DNA of 64,000 nucleotides from Berberis thunbergii (GCA_003290165.1 QNQO01000649.1:523046-587045), one strand, 5' to 3'; positions 23,251 to 36,290 are shown, counted from the first letter of the stretch. A program made the numbers and translations. The notes: generated by a model from the sequence alone, not told the origin.

Positions 23251-25745
23251 GAGTTGTAGTGGAAGAGGTGCAGGAGGAGATGCTGTCCAGTAGAAGCCGA
23301 AAATAATTTTTGGCTGGAACAAAAACGCATCAGCAGGAGCTGTTGTCCAGTAGAAGGCGCATGACAGCGTGGAAGAGGTGCAGGACAGCGTGGAGGAGAC
23401 GCAACAACAGGTCTGTCCAGGAACACAACAGCAGAAACCAGGGACTGCTTTTCTGCTCGACGCAGGACGCAACACAATAGCAGGGCCAAAACGCATGACT
23501 GCTGCTCGACGCCGAAACGCTGACTGTTGTTTGGCACTGTCCAGCAAAGAAGATGTTGTCTAGCAGGGTGCACACCGCTACCGTTGTTCTCACATTCGCC
23601 ATGTGTCACTAAACCCCACGCAAGGTGAAGAGACGAACTCCTAGATGTAACGCACTTAATTAGTATTTGATTCGTTTTACGTTTTCACGATGAATAATGG
23701 TGTTTATGATTCTGACTTTTATTTAATATAGGAATTTATGTTATTTTAGTCACAAAGATTTCATAAATTTCTTCGTAGATTATTATTTCGGTGGTTGTCT
23801 TTTTCTTCTTCATATAAGTTTAGCCACGCTTTTCTTATGTGTGGAATTTTTTAAGGATCAATTGATTCCGGTAGGTTAGTTATATGTGATCGTCTTTTAT
23901 TACGTTATTGTCTCCGGTATATCGTAAGTTTAAGATATCACATATGACCAACCTTTGTGCTTTCTAGAAAAAGTGAAATCTAAAATCCATTTACATTAGG
24001 ATATATTAATGCATTAAAGACTATTTTTATGATTATATTGTTTGGGATGTGAAACACATAATCGAGTCATCATAGTGAATCAATACTAGTTGGCGCGTGA
24101 AATCTAGGAGGGATTCTTGAAACATTGTGATTTCTCAAAACTTGATTTTTATTAAACTAAATTTAATTTCATATTTTAAAATTGCTAAAATTTCTTACAT
24201 TTAGTTTTGCGTAATTTTTCTTCATTGACCTTGTTTTGTAGATCGTTTTTTCTCGTGGGATTGACATCTCAATCTTTACTGCAATTGACCGCGTGTATTG
24301 TTTGAACGTAATCACATGCATATGTAGAATTTTTTTTTTTTTTTTGCTTATTTATTTATTAATTATTTTTTTGGGCGCCATGTCATGTAAAGAATCAACC
24401 AATACTCTTAAAAAAAACACTTAAACCTGTCAAGGAGTAGAAAAAACCAATCACTAAATTAGGAGTGCAAGTCAACCGCCTTATGGTTGATTTGGAGATA
24501 TTCTACAGTCTACATCCCATGGATCTCGTGGAGTGGTTGTACCCATAATGGGCTTTTTGGGTAGTTTTGCTGCATTTCCCATTCTTCTTCTCTTTCTCGT
24601 TTACGTAAGTCGTTTATTGGGATCTGTAATTTCAAGATTTCCTACTTGTTTCTCATCTTCAATAACATATGGATGGAAGAGCTTTAGCTTTCAAAACCTA
24701 AAAAGGTTCGAATTTCTTGCCCAAACTACCTCTACTGATTCTCAAATTTGATCATAGTTTGTGTTAATGAACTGCATATAATCAATGTTATTTTGTTTTA
24801 TTTTCTGAATTAATGTGTAATTAGTAGAATCTTGATCATCTGTTCTTATTCTGTTGAATAAATTAAAACCTCTACATTACCTCATTTGTTTATTGAGATG
24901 GTAGGTGGATGATTTTTCATTTTTATTGCCCAAGAAACCAATTATAATCTTTTGAAAAACCCCACAAAATGGAAGAAACAACTAGTGATTATTGACAAAC
25001 TAGAAGAAAACAAGAAAACCCCATTCTATTCTAAGAAGGTACAACTTATACTTCCGAAGAGTAGGGACTGGTGAATATATATACTTGAAGGGAAGGACAT
25101 TAATTTTAAAATGGAGAACTTTGGAGTTATATGGGTGTTTAGGTTGAAAAGACCACCTTGTCTATTGTGAAGGATCCCTACATCATTATTATTATTATTA
25201 TTTTGACGGATCAAAGAACCCAGTTCGTAATCTTGTCTTCTAGATGAATTAAATTAAACTTTTTTGTTCCTGTCAATAACCTGAGTATCAGAAATGGGCT
25301 TTGATGATGACGATGATGATGTTCCTATCAATAACCTAAACATATATTGTTAAAGTGGTGGGTAGGTTTGATCTTTTTATTTTTATCAGTAAACCATTGA
25401 TTACATAAACTGACAAATGAATCAATTAATCAAATTGAATCGATAGTTTTTATTTATCTATTCATTTTCAAGTTACTTCAAACACCATAGCCCAAACAAA
25501 ATACATGAACATGGAAAACACTGAAGATCATATCTTCCTTGTTCTCCAAATACGTTTTTTGGTAAAATTTACTGATTTTGTTTTTCGTGAACTCTTTATT
25601 TTGAAAACAAACTGCCAGCTGAAACCCATTTGAACACCAAGAAAAGAAAGAGAATTCTAAACAATACATAAACCCCATAAATTTCTTGTCCGGGTGGATA
25701 GAATCCGCCCAGTTTATTTACTTGTATCACTCACTTTAGTTTCCA
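23251..25745. other. Intergenic: unassigned sequence plus a citrate-binding-protein 5' remnant
   Basis: 23250-23600 is unusually GC-rich for the region and contains degenerate internal repeats (TGTCCAGTAGAAG twice, GACAGCGTGGA.GAG twice). The reading frames there look incidental. 23600-24780 shows nothing I can assign. 24960-25160 resembles the 5' flank and start codon region of the citrate-binding gene at 26898. A short ATT microsatellite lies at about 25184-25203. Confidence 0.4.
24960..25160 (-). pseudogene. 5' remnant of a citrate-binding protein gene
   Basis: The block around CCCATTCTATTCTAAGAAGG, then GGGACTGGTGAATATATAT and GAAGGGAAGG, aligns with the region just upstream of the intact gene at 26898-27010, including the CAT that is the start codon on the minus strand. 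No coding exon follows. A similar remnant lies at 41070-41190. Confidence 0.5.
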
Positions 25746-26898
25746 TCAGCATTTCTTGTACACTTTGATATCCCTCCATCTTGACTCCATGTAATGACTT
25801 GCATTATTCTGGGCATAAACCCCACACTTGAAGTACAAGTCTCCAGGTCCATGATCTTTCCTTTCATATTTTTTAACACCATCAATGAAAACTTTCAGCT
25901 TTCCGGCACCCACATCTTGTATCACGTTTACTCTGAACCATTTATTGTATAGATCAGTCGCCACCACATCTGTGGTATAGTACCTTAAATCTCCATTGTA
26001 GATCCTCAGTTGCAGAGTTGTTGCACCCATTGCTGCACCGTGGATTTGTACAATTGAAACACCTGAGGTGCCATTTGGTACAAAACCATAACCTTCGAAT
26101 TGCCATACACCAGAAGAGTAGTCATAACCCTGCATGGATATATACGTTTTAATCATTAGAAAGTTGAAATAAATGTATGTTGGACCCACTATTACCAAAT
26201 GTTCAAATAAGAGTCGAAGCAACGGACTGACTCCAAAATAAAATAGCTCCTTGGGGAGACGCACACACGTAAAAAAAGAGAGCCCCTAATTTTGATTATT
26301 GGGGATGGGAGATGGGGAGGCTGGGCAGTTGAGACCTCGAATGGTAGTCTTTTTTTGTGTGGTGGGGATGAACTAACAAAAACAGCTTGTTAGGGAGCAG
26401 CGAAAAATCTGAATTAAGGGATTGCACAGCCCCTAAGAATTTCAATTATGTAAAATCAGAGACAGACACCAACAGTTTGGGGCAGTGTTTGTGCAGAGTA
26501 GAATTATTATGCGATTTTCATCATTTCGACTAGACGAGGGAGATCTCAAGTTGCCTTTGTTAACAACAAATTAAGATGGTGTTTGAGGATGTTGTAGGAA
26601 AACCCAAGGAAAGAAACTTTACAGTAATACGGATCTCAGAGCGTGGTTTGGTCATACTATCTGGCCTTAATGGCTTGTCATTGTTGTAGACCCAAAACTT
26701 TCGTACTCCATCTTTGTAACTGTAACGTTGGATAAGTGGTAAGTCATATGGTACTTGTATGTCGAAGTTTCCTTCTGTTAAGGGAACAGCAGTGAATCCA
26801 TCTGTGGGATCAGCACATCCACACAAAAGACATTCATTTAGAAAACCCACAAGAAAAAATAATGCAAGCAGTGAAAAGGAACAAGGATGAAAACCCAT
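25746..26898 (-). CDS. Citrate-binding protein-like (alginate lyase 2-type fold), secreted or vacuolar
   Basis: Two exons (26898-26623 and 26129-25746), phase 0, encode 219 residues. An N-terminal hydrophobic signal peptide (about 1-28) is followed by the family core: DPTDGFTAVPL, KPRSEIRI across the splice junction, GYDYSSGVWQFEGYG, WFRVNVI.DVGAGKLKVFIDG, and C-terminal ESRWRDIKVY. It closely resembles the citrate-binding protein first described from Hevea lutoid tonoplast. The biochemical role in other plants is uncertain. Exon 1 ends ATT ACT before GTAAAG. TATATATA lies about 55 bp upstream (26951-26960). No lesion is seen. The gene lies 0.5 kb downstream of root cap copy A on the same strand, and remnants of its 5' part recur at the other duplicated units. 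Confidence 0.88.
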
Positions 26899-27406
26899 TT
26901 TAAGAAGGTAGAAATTATATTGAGTTGAAGAAGAATTTCAGGACTGATGAGTATATATACAGGAAGGGAAGAGGAGATATTGATTTTGAAACTAGGAAAT
27001 TCTGAACTTATGTGGGTGTTTTTTTGCCAAGCTTATAAAATAAAAGCAACTTGTTTCATTTTTATTTATTTTCAAAAGTCACGGGTTTGTTTCTCGTATC
27101 CCTATCAATAATAAATTATTGAGTATCAACTGATACATGAATCAAATATTCCGATTGACTCCATTATTCTTCAATATCTACACAAATTAAACCCAAAGAC
27201 AATACATTATACATGAACATGAAATGCACCAAAGATCGTATATACCGAGTTCTTCAAATCTATTTTGAATACAATTTGGCTTTTGTGAAGTCTTATTTAA
27301 AAATCAAATTTCCAAATGAAACAACAAAACCACTTAAATCACATGGAATCTTAACCTTATTGCACGAACAAGGAAACAACAAACACAAACAGGCCTAAAG
27401 ATCAAT

Positions 27407-28904
27407 CTACCTCTTGCAGACCACTCCACGCCATCCATCCTACTGCTACAGCTTAGGCTTGCATACTCTCCTGTCTCCGTAATATCTTTGTTGTTGTTGT
27501 TAAATCGAGCCACGGCACAATTGGTTGCAAAGAGATTTGAAGTGATAAACTTACTATCACCACCCGTGACCGGCATTGACACACCCATCTTCACCTTGCT
27601 CACATGGTCTGTCCTATATGTCTGACCCAATACACCATTAACTTCATCACTCAATCAGTAGAACTTGAATCCAAGATCAAGATGTGCGAAACAATCCTCC
27701 TTTGTGATACCATAGTTATGCACTCTTGAGTCTTCCTCAGTAATCGGTACCACGCTAGCTGTGATCTTGAACTTCCCCTTCACTTCAAGAATTATGTTGT
27801 TAGTCTTGGTTGACCTAGTGAAGGTGACACTTGATGCAAGTGTAGGTTTCCACTCTGCGCCTTCAGTTTCTGGCAGGTAGATTGGCTCTCCATCAAAGGA
27901 CAGGGCAAGACAGTCCACTGAGTCTTCCCATGTTGATGTCTTTTGGGCACCAATGAAGATTTGGCGGTTGTTGAAAAGGAGCCCGATGGATTGAACCCAA
28001 GTGAAGTCACGTTTCATATTAGCATTTCTCTTGCCAATGAAGTGGCTATTGATGTGGAGGTTGGAGTCGGAGAGGAGGCAGAAGTCATGGTTTTTCTTGC
28101 CATGGAAGTAGAAGGTGATACCATCACCACCAATGAATCTCGGGTCTTGGCATACTGCCCCAGGCTTATCACACTCTGCACATTTAGCACCATATAGTGG
28201 TCATAAGACTTGGATATATATATTTGTTATAATTCTATTAGAACTTTCAGATGGTTTGAAACTATAAATTTTATGGATACCTGACTGATTCCTAGAAAGA
28301 TATAGCATTGAGATCTTCAAATGTGTCTATATGTATGTGTGTGTTAAGAAAGTGGATGTTAAGTTATTTGATGACACGCAACGACACCTTTAAGTGCCCT
28401 GTTTGGATTGATTTGAAGATCTCTATATAATATTCATAATAAATATATACCAATACCACATAATATGTAGGGTGATAGGATACTTACTGCAGATAGGCTT
28501 GCAAGAGTAGCAATCGACTTCACATCCTCCAGGACAATTTTGAGGACAAACAAGATCCACATCATAACAATGTGTGTACTTGAGGTCCTTGCACTTGGCT
28601 GTCTTTGGTGAAGTTGGAGTAGGAGTTGGGGGCGATGGGGTGGGTGTAGGAGGTGAAGGGGTGGGAGTAGGAGGGGATGGGGGCGGGAGTAGGAGGTGAT
28701 GGAGTAGGCATAGGAGGTGCTGGGGTTGGAGTAGGTGGTGTTGGGGTGGGCGTAGGAGGTGATGGAGTTGGAGTAGGAGGTGATGGAGTTGGGGTAGGAA
28801 GTGGATATGGAGTAGAAAGGTGGATATGGAATTCTTGCTTCTGCCACCACTAGTGGTATGAGCACTACAAATGCACCAAATCGCACCATTGGTTGAGCTG
28901 CCAT
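27407..28904 (-). pseudogene. Root cap / LEA-related protein, copy A (pseudogene)
   Basis: Same two-exon layout as copy B (exon 1 28904-28498, exon 2 28175-27407). It starts with a signal peptide ([15 protein letters not shown]...VAEA), goes straight to a Pro-rich linker without the first Cys module, then has the eight-Cys module (CKDLKYTHCYD...CKPIC) and the root cap domain ([45 protein letters not shown]). Lesions: two frame changes in the Pro-rich linker (about 28810 and 28690), a TCA-to-TGA nonsense change at 27655-27657 relative to copies B and C, and a one-base loss before the C-terminus that destroys the VVCKR end. A TATA box is present at 29007-29012. Confidence 0.85.
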
Positions 28905-29006
28905 AATACTACTGACTTGATTAGTTAAACTCCTGCACTCTCTGTGATAAAAGACGAAGAGGTAGATAGTTTGAATGGATTGTGTTGTTCTGTTGCAGCA
29001 GAGCCT

Positions 29007-29176
29007 TTTATAGAGGGTGTCGAATAGGGTAAGAGAGTTTCAAGAGGCAGAAACCAATACTTTAGGAAGAAGCTTTTGCATGTTGGCTCCTCAGTACGTC
29101 ATCTCTCACATGGAAACCAATTCTTTAGGAAGAAGCTTCTGCATGTTGACTCCTCAGTACGTCGTCTCTCACATGG
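29007..29176 (-). promoter_or_regulatory. Copy A promoter: TATA box and 63-bp tandem duplication
   Basis: TATAAA on the minus strand (29012-29007). A 63-bp unit is repeated head to tail at 29051-29113 and 29114-29176. It contains CCTCAGTACGTC and CTCTCACATGG, which are also found singly upstream of copy C (about 43680-43710). Confidence 0.6.
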
Positions 29177-29299
29177 AAACACTAATGGATATAAATACCA
29201 ATTTCTTATATTTAAACAATGAGTTGGGATGACTTTGCAGTGATTTAAAGTCAGACCTTCTGTTTATACATGCTTTCACGTAATACCAATTTCTACAGA

Positions 29300-32280
29300 A
29301 GTTCTCTGTTAGGCTTCATGGACCATCTAGCCCAAAGCGATGGTCCACATGACACAAAAAGGAAGCCCCGCGGAATAGGTTAACTACCAGAAATTCACCT
29401 GTAAAAGTCTGGTGTCAAATGTGTCGAGCACGTCATTATTGTTTTTACATTTTTTTTTCTTCATATTTTTACATATGGCTCCCCAACTTTGGGAGCAGCC
29501 ACATGTCCTATGGAAGCGAAGGGACTGCGAGTCCGGACTCCAGCCCATTTCGCCTAATTCCCATACGCACAGACCAGTGATCCCTCAAGGTTATCACTTA
29601 CTCCATAAATCTATTGCGAGCAAAATGGAATCGCTTAATTATCTTATTATCGAAAAAAGGAATCACTTAACTAGAAAGGATTTGAAGACAACTTTTTAGT
29701 TTGATTTCTCTTGTAAAATGTTTAAGCTCTATTTGAGTATACAAAACTAGGCTTATTTTTCAAGCATAGGAGCTGGACTGAGGAAAGAAGTATCATCAAA
29801 TAAGGAGTTGAATAATGTATTATGCAAATGCTTCTGATCTTATATCTCAAGTGTATGACCTGCATCGAGGAAAATAAGTATTATCAAATAAGGAATTCAA
29901 TAATTTATGCAAATGCTTCCGATGGAGATAAATACATACATGTATCTTGGGAAGGTGGTTTGTTTGTAAGGCAATTTTTCACAGTGAGAAGCCATTGCTA
30001 GTTTTGCATGGTGGTATATATCTAGATTTAATTTTGAGCATCAATTTAGGTTAAAATGTCAAGTGTTATCAAGATGAGCAAGCGAAGAGAGTGAGTTATT
30101 TTTACCACTAGCTTTGAATCCTGTACTATTGAGAATATATTGCGAATATCCTGATTGAGAATATATTACAAATATTCTCAATCAATCAGGATATTCGCAA
30201 TATATTCTCAATATGTACTAAGCACGGAAAATATAGAAAAAAATGAAAGCTTTAGAAAGGAGTTTTCTCTTAAAGGCCTAAGCTTGAATTTAATACATTT
30301 ATATTGCAATCTGTTGTTTCTTTAAATTGTTCTTAATTATTTCTGTCTCTGTTCTTTAATCTGCCTTTGTTGTTCATGCAAATTGGTTTAATTGGTTCTT
30401 TAGGTTCCTGAGATCTATGGAGGTAACTATTTGAATACCTTTTGATTGGGAATGTTATGTGTGAATGTAGGTGGTAATGAAAACCTAATTATAGGTTTTT
30501 AATTATTTTTTTCCCCCTCTGGGATTTGGATTTTATCAAGGTGTTTATTTCTTAACTTTTGTTGTAAATATTAAACAACATATATTCAAGATGGTCTTAC
30601 GTTCCTAATCGATTTAAAAAACACTAGAAGAAATATGTTTTTTTTTTTTTGTAGTAGACCAGTAGTTTTCCAACTCATTCAAAAACTTTAACACAACATC
30701 TAAGTTACGGTACATGTAAGAGTATAGTATATAAAGTATTTCCCTACGATTTTCAAAAACTCTCTAGATATCTATATTGCTGAAGAATGTTACCACAGTG
30801 CAATAGACGTGGGTTTTTTGTATCCTCGAACTTCATTTTAATAGGGATATATAATAGATTTCAAAAAGTTTTTGAATTTGTCCATTTTTGCGTTTTTCCC
30901 TCTCTTCTACCCTACCTTCTTCTCCCAACTCTCTTGGCCTCGTCTTCTCCTTCTCTCTCTCCCTCCATTTCATTCTCCGTCTTCTCAAATCCTTTTTTTT
31001 TTCTTTCTAAATCCTTATGTTTGTTAAACCTTACTCTTTTTCAGTTTTTCTTTTATCCCCCTTTTCAACGTTGATTCTTATTCCCCCACCTCCTCATTTT
31101 CCATCTCTCTCATTCACTCCACCACTCAACGATACTAGTATATAATGGTATAACAATGGCTTGGTTTAAGCCGAAGTAGTACTCCAAAAAGTTATAGAGA
31201 GAGCCAACCCAACCTAAACACAGCATGAGCTCATTGGACTTTGATTATTGACTCTATAAATCAAGGCCCATAGGATTTGGGTATCTGTTAATATAATTAC
31301 TTATCTCTCTTGGGGTAAGAAAGCACTAGAAATAATTCCAATGTTTCGTGCTGATTAAATGTACATGGAAAATGGTCATTTTTTAATCAACTATTGCTTA
31401 TTGAATCTACTTTAGGACTACACACTTGAGATCATTTACTCCAAGTGGTAAAAAAATAAAGATGCCTACAAGCTACAACATGCCTTATTCTTCCCATTGA
31501 TAACAGTGAAACGTGCCTTTTTTGTCCCCCAGTGATAATCCGTGATAATAATGGGTTCAGCTAACTAGTATGATGATAAACCAAAAAGTATAGCAAATGT
31601 ACTTATAATACTTGGACATAAACACCTACCATTAGTTAAATAAACCCAATCTGATGAACACAGGCATAAAACCTGGAGCTAAATGATATAAATGAATCAA
31701 AATGTCTCAATGCAAAATAAAGTTCAAATAATAGCTATTAAACTTTCCAAAGCAAAGGTCACATAACAAATATATAAAAATCTGCAGCGTGATTCAATGT
31801 AGAACCCCAGTTTACAAAAATTGCAAAACTTATTTTCTTTGGAACCATTTATATATAGCACATAAATTTACACAAAGTTCATAGATGACCAATATATATA
31901 ATTTCTTTGCAGGTAGCCCTCCAAATCAAATCTTCAAAGAAACTCCAAAATCAAAATCCATCTCTTCTTGGGGCTTTCAGCAAGAAGAGGTTTGAATTTG
32001 TGCCCAAGCTCACTCTGCCTTCTCTACTTCATATCATGTAAGGATTTTGGTTCATTTTGATGGATTTTAGCTTGGGGCTTATATGTTTATACTTCTAATT
32101 GCATCTGTGACTTCTGTTATCAGTTCTTTTGTGCAAAGTGTTGCATTTCGGTATCTGTTAGGTATTTCATAATTGATTTGTTAAATTATGCTACTCTGCT
32201 GCCTATGTAATGTCTCTCTTCTTCTTTTTTTCGGTAACTCTGTTCAATCTACTAAAACATCCAAACAATGTTCTACAGCT
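29300..32280. other. Intergenic between root cap units A and B
   Basis: No gene recognised. A perfect 31-bp inverted repeat lies at 30128-30212 (listed separately). A pyrimidine-rich stretch occupies 30890-31130. From about 32280 the sequence resembles the 3' flank of the other root cap units (GGGTTTGTTTCTCGTATCCCT, compare 27080). Confidence 0.45.
30128..30212. repeat. Perfect inverted repeat (31-bp arms, 23-base spacer)
   Basis: The arms are 30128-30158 and 30182-30212, exact reverse complements beginning ATTGAGAATATATTGCGAAT. The spacer contains GAATAT...ATATTC, which extends the fold. No target duplication or coding sequence was noticed. Confidence 0.85.
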
Positions 32281-32582
32281 TCATGGGTTTGTTTCTCGTA
32301 TCCCTGTCAACATATCATCAGCATGAATCAAATATTTAGATTGACTCCATTATTTTTCAATTATTCTATATCCACACAAAATAAGCATACACACAACACA
32401 ATGAAAAATACCAAATATCATATATTCCAAGTTCTTCAAATACATTTTAAATGATCCTGTGAACTCTTATTTTGATCAGACAACAACCTGAAACGACTTA
32501 AATGTCAATTCACATGAAGTCATAACCTTATTACATGAGCAATTAAACAACAAAGCACACCTATGCGAGCATAAAGATAAAT

Positions 32583-34411
32583 CTATCTCTTGCAAACAAC
32601 TCCACGTCCATCTATCCCACTGCCACAGCTTAGGCTTGCATACTCTCCACTCTCCAACATATCTTCGTTGTTGCTGTTAAATCGAGCCACAGCACAATCG
32701 GTCGCAAAGAGACTTGAAGTGATAAACTTAGTATCACCACCCATGACCGGCATTGACACACCCATCTTCACCTTGCTCACATAGTCTGTCCTATATGTCT
32801 GACCTAATACACCATTTACTTCATCACTCAATGAGTAGAACTTGAATCCAAGATCAAGATGTGCGAAGCAATCCTCCTTTGTGATACCATAGTTATGCAC
32901 TCTTGAGTCTTCCTCAGTAATTGGTACCACGCTAGCTGTGATCTTGAACTTCCCTTTCACTTCAAGAATTATGTTGTTGGTCTTGGTTGACCTAGTGAAG
33001 GTGACACTTGATGCAAGGGTAGGTTTCCACTCTGCGCCTTCAGTTTTTGGCAAGTAGATTGGCTCTCCATCAAAGGACAGGGCAAGGCGATCCACGGAGT
33101 CGTCCCACGTTGATGTCTTTTGGGCACCAATGAAGATTTGGTGGTTGTTGAAGAGGAGTCCAATGGATTGAACCCAAGTGAAGTCACGTTTCATATTAGC
33201 ATTTCTCTTGCCAATGAAGTGGCCATTGATGTGGAGGTTGGAATCGGATAGGAGGCAGAAGTCATGGTTTTTCTTGCCATGGAAGTAGAAAGTGATACCA
33301 TCACCACCAATGAATCTTGGGTCTTGGCATACTCCCCCTGGCTTATCACACTCTGCACATTTAGCACCATATGATAGTCAATAAGACTTGGGTTATATTT
33401 ATTTATATAAATCTATTAGAACTTTCAGATGGTATCAATCTCTCAGTTTTATTGATTTCTGGTTGAATGGTTTGTAGAAAGTTATAACATTTGAGATCTT
33501 CAAATGTATATGTATTAAGAAAGTGGATCTTAGGTTAGTTTGAAGATCTATATCTAATCTTCATATGAATATATGCCACATAACATGCAGCCATGTAGGA
33601 TGATAGGATACTTACTGCAGACGGGCTTGCAAGAGTAGCAATCAACTTCACATCCTCCTGGGCAATTTTGTGGGCAAACAAGATCCACGTCATAACAATG
33701 TGTGTACTTGGGGTCCTTGCACTTGGCTGTCTTTGGTGGAGTTGGAGTGGGAGTAGGAGGTGTTGGGGTTGGAGTAGGAGGTGTTGGAGTGGTAGTTGGG
33801 GGCAATGGGGTAGGTGTAGGAGGTGTCGGGGTTGGAGTAGGTGGTGTTGGAGTGGGTGTAGGAGGTGATGGGGTTGGCGTAGGAGGTGTTGGGGGCAATG
33901 GGGTAGGCGTAGGAGGTGTTGAGGTTGAAGTAGGTGGTGGTGGGGTTGGCGTAGGAGGTGACGGGGTTGGCGTAGGAGGTGTTGGGGTGGGAGTAGGAGG
34001 TGACGGGGTGGGTGTAGGAGGTGACGGGGTTGGAGTAGGAGGTGATGGGGTTGGCGTAGGAGGTGTTGGGGTGGGATTAGGAGGTGACGGGGTGGGTATA
34101 GGAGGTGATGGAGTTGGAGTAGGAGGTGATGGGGTAGGCGTAGGAGGCGTTGGGGTTGGAATTGGAGTAGTAGGTGGATATGGAGTGTCAGGACCACAAA
34201 TGGGTTTGCAAGAGGCACACTCAACATGACACTCATCTGGGCAGAACTTAGGACAAACATGTACTAGATTGTAACAATGTTTGTACTTCTTTATCTTACA
34301 GGTTGCATTGCTGGGGTTCTTTGCAATTCCTGGTGGAGTTTTTGCTTCTGCCACCACAAGTAGGATGAGAACAACAAATGCACCAAATCGCACCCTAGGC
34401 TGAGTAGTCAT
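32583..34411 (-). CDS. Root cap / LEA-related Pro-rich secreted protein, copy B (intact)
   Basis: Two exons (34411-33616 and 33352-32583) splice in phase (CKPVC-K-CDKPGG) to 521 residues. Order of parts: signal peptide 1 to about 23; Cys module 1 at 38-72 (Cys spacing 7-6-3-3-3-2-3); Pro-rich linker of [14 protein letters not shown] repeats, about 74-228; Cys module 2 at 231-265 with identical spacing; root cap family domain in exon 2 ([52 protein letters not shown]), ending GVVCKR. The layout resembles the Arabidopsis root cap/LEA-related group, which is probably extracellular. Molecular function is unknown. TATA box at 34523-34528. No lesion. Confidence 0.88.
33735..34180 (-). repeat. Coding minisatellite (Pro-rich linker of copy B)
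   Basis: Imperfect tandem units of 24 bp and fractions of it encode (Thr/Ser-Pro)n with PP every eight residues. On the plus strand it reads as GGTGTNGGNGTAGGAG-type units, which produce an incidental glycine/valine-rich antisense frame. Confidence 0.8.
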
Positions 34412-34522
34412 CGCACCTTCTTAAGTAAACTGCTGCACTCTTTGAGAGAATATCTCAATATCCTGATGTTGAGATGCAGAGGTAGGTATTTTTGAATGAA
34501 TTGTGTTCCTGTATTGCGACAC

Positions 34523-34528
34523 TTTATA
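34523..34528 (-). promoter_or_regulatory. TATA box of root cap copy B
   Basis: TATAAAG on the minus strand, 112 bp before the ATG. It occupies the same place as TTTTATAG upstream of copies A and C. Confidence 0.6.
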
Positions 34529-34799
34529 GAGGGCATAGAGTGGTGTAAGAGAGCTTCAGATTGCATAAACCTAAACTTTAGGAGGAGTCTTTTTGCATGG
34601 TATCTCTCATGCAAACAGTAGCGGATTTAAAGGCCAATATCTTATCTTTGAAACAATGCGCTGGGATGACTTTGCAGCATTTCAAAGTCATAAACCTTTT
34701 GTTTATCCATGATTTTTATCAATTCTACAGATGTTCTCTGTTAGGCTTTATGGGCTTTGAGCCCAAAATGATGTCCAAGTGATACAAAACTGGGGGCCA

Positions 34800-36290
34800 T
34801 GGTATTGGTTCACCCTACTTCAGTCGAAGGCTCCGGAATTGGGTTGGGAAATTCACCCATGGTATTTGTTGTGTAATGTGTGAGGCTGATCATTGCTGTC
34901 CTTATTTTTTTTTTTTACTACTTCGTTTCATTTTTTAGATGTGATACCCCAAACTTGGGAGCGCCTACAGGTACCATGGACACGAAGAAGACTGTGAGTC
35001 CAAACTCCAGCCTAATTCCTATATGCGGTATCTTAAGGGTATCACTATCACCCATAAAGCTACTCTTGAGCAAAATGAAAGACATCTTTTTTTGTGTATG
35101 ATTTTTCATATAAAATGTTTAATCTCTGTTTGAGTAGACCAAACTAACCTTATTTCTCTAGTGTATGACCTGTACTGAGGAAAATAAGTATTATCAAATT
35201 AGGAGTTGAATAAATGCATTATGCCAGGATGCTTCTGATGGAGATTTATAGATGCATGTATCTTTTAAAGTTGGCTTCTTGGCAATAAGCCTTTGCAAGT
35301 TTTGCATAGTAGTATATGGATATAGAAATTTTTGGTTAAAAATGGCAAGTGTTGTTGACATGAGCTATCTAAATATGATCAACAAGAACAAAAAAACATG
35401 AGCTATCAAAATGAGTGAGTTGTTTAAATCGAAGCTGAACTGATGATTTAAATGGAAAGAAAAATCACTAAATGCAACATAATTAAGCTACACACAACAT
35501 ACTTTTTTTCTGAACTTAGACATGAAATTGTTCTTAACAGCTGCCAGAAACTGAAAACACAAAAGGATGGAGATAGATGCCTGATGAGAAAATGGTGCTT
35601 TTGGATTAGATCTCGTCCAAAACTTTTACTGTCATCTGATCTGCTCAAAGGATCCTACATCACATCTCTTCTTTCTTTCAGTATAGCTTCTATGTGCCAC
35701 TATGTTAGCATTGATCTCAATCATTATCTGCAAAATCTGTAACGGCCACAACATGGATGGTCTGTTTAAAACAAGGGTCTGTCCACTACCTTCCATTTCT
35801 CATTTTAAGTAAGAAACCTCACCTCATATCCTTATTACATCAAACACTTTCTCCTGAGCATCGTCATCCTCGTGTTGCATGCGGAAGTGTTGTAAAAAAC
35901 AAAATGCAAAATTACAAAACAAATGACTAATACCGAAGATAACAAATTTATGTGGTTTGGCCAACTTGCCTCCGTCCACGGGGCAAAAAAAATATATTCA
36001 CTATTGAGATCAAAGAATACAAATGGAGAGAGAGAGTCTTACACAAATGGAAGAATATATTCACTATTGAGATCGAAAAATACAAATGGAGAGAGAGTCT
36101 CTTACACAACGTCAATGACATTAAACATACACATGTCTAAATGACACCACACGTACATAGGGTGCGTATATCACATTCTCTCTCTCACACACAAAAGGGA
36201 ATGAGGGGATCTCCATCGATTTTCTAAGTTATAGTCATTCCTTTGAGTTTGTGTGTTAGGGTGGGGTGAAGTCAGCAAAGCTCCCCCCGC
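34800..36290. other. Intergenic; retroelement-like fragment with short tandem repeat
   Basis: No gene is seen in 34800-35880. 35880-36180 resembles a plant LTR or TRIM-type fragment (TTATGTGGTTTGGCCAACTTGCCTCCGTCCACGGGG). It carries a 60-65 bp tandem duplication (TTCACTATTGAGATC.AA.AATACAAATGGAGAGAGAG at about 35997 and 36058). Confidence 0.4.

Noticed and set aside
22980..23610. Overlapping Cys/Leu-rich minus-strand frames
   Set aside because: They arise from short internal repeats at the edge of a dispersed repeat. No domain, no splice context, and several frames are equally open.
24700..24720. tRNA B-box-like GGTTCGAATTTC
   Set aside because: No A-box or cloverleaf pairing around it.
24533..24751. 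Possible hydrophobic first exon (72 residues, plus strand)
   Set aside because: Starts well and contains GTAAGT at 24606, but no downstream exon or family similarity was recognised.
33702..34229. Long plus-strand Gly/Val-rich reading frame
   Set aside because: It is the antisense shadow of the Pro-rich linker of root cap copy B. The minus strand has signal peptide, Cys modules and matching splice sites.
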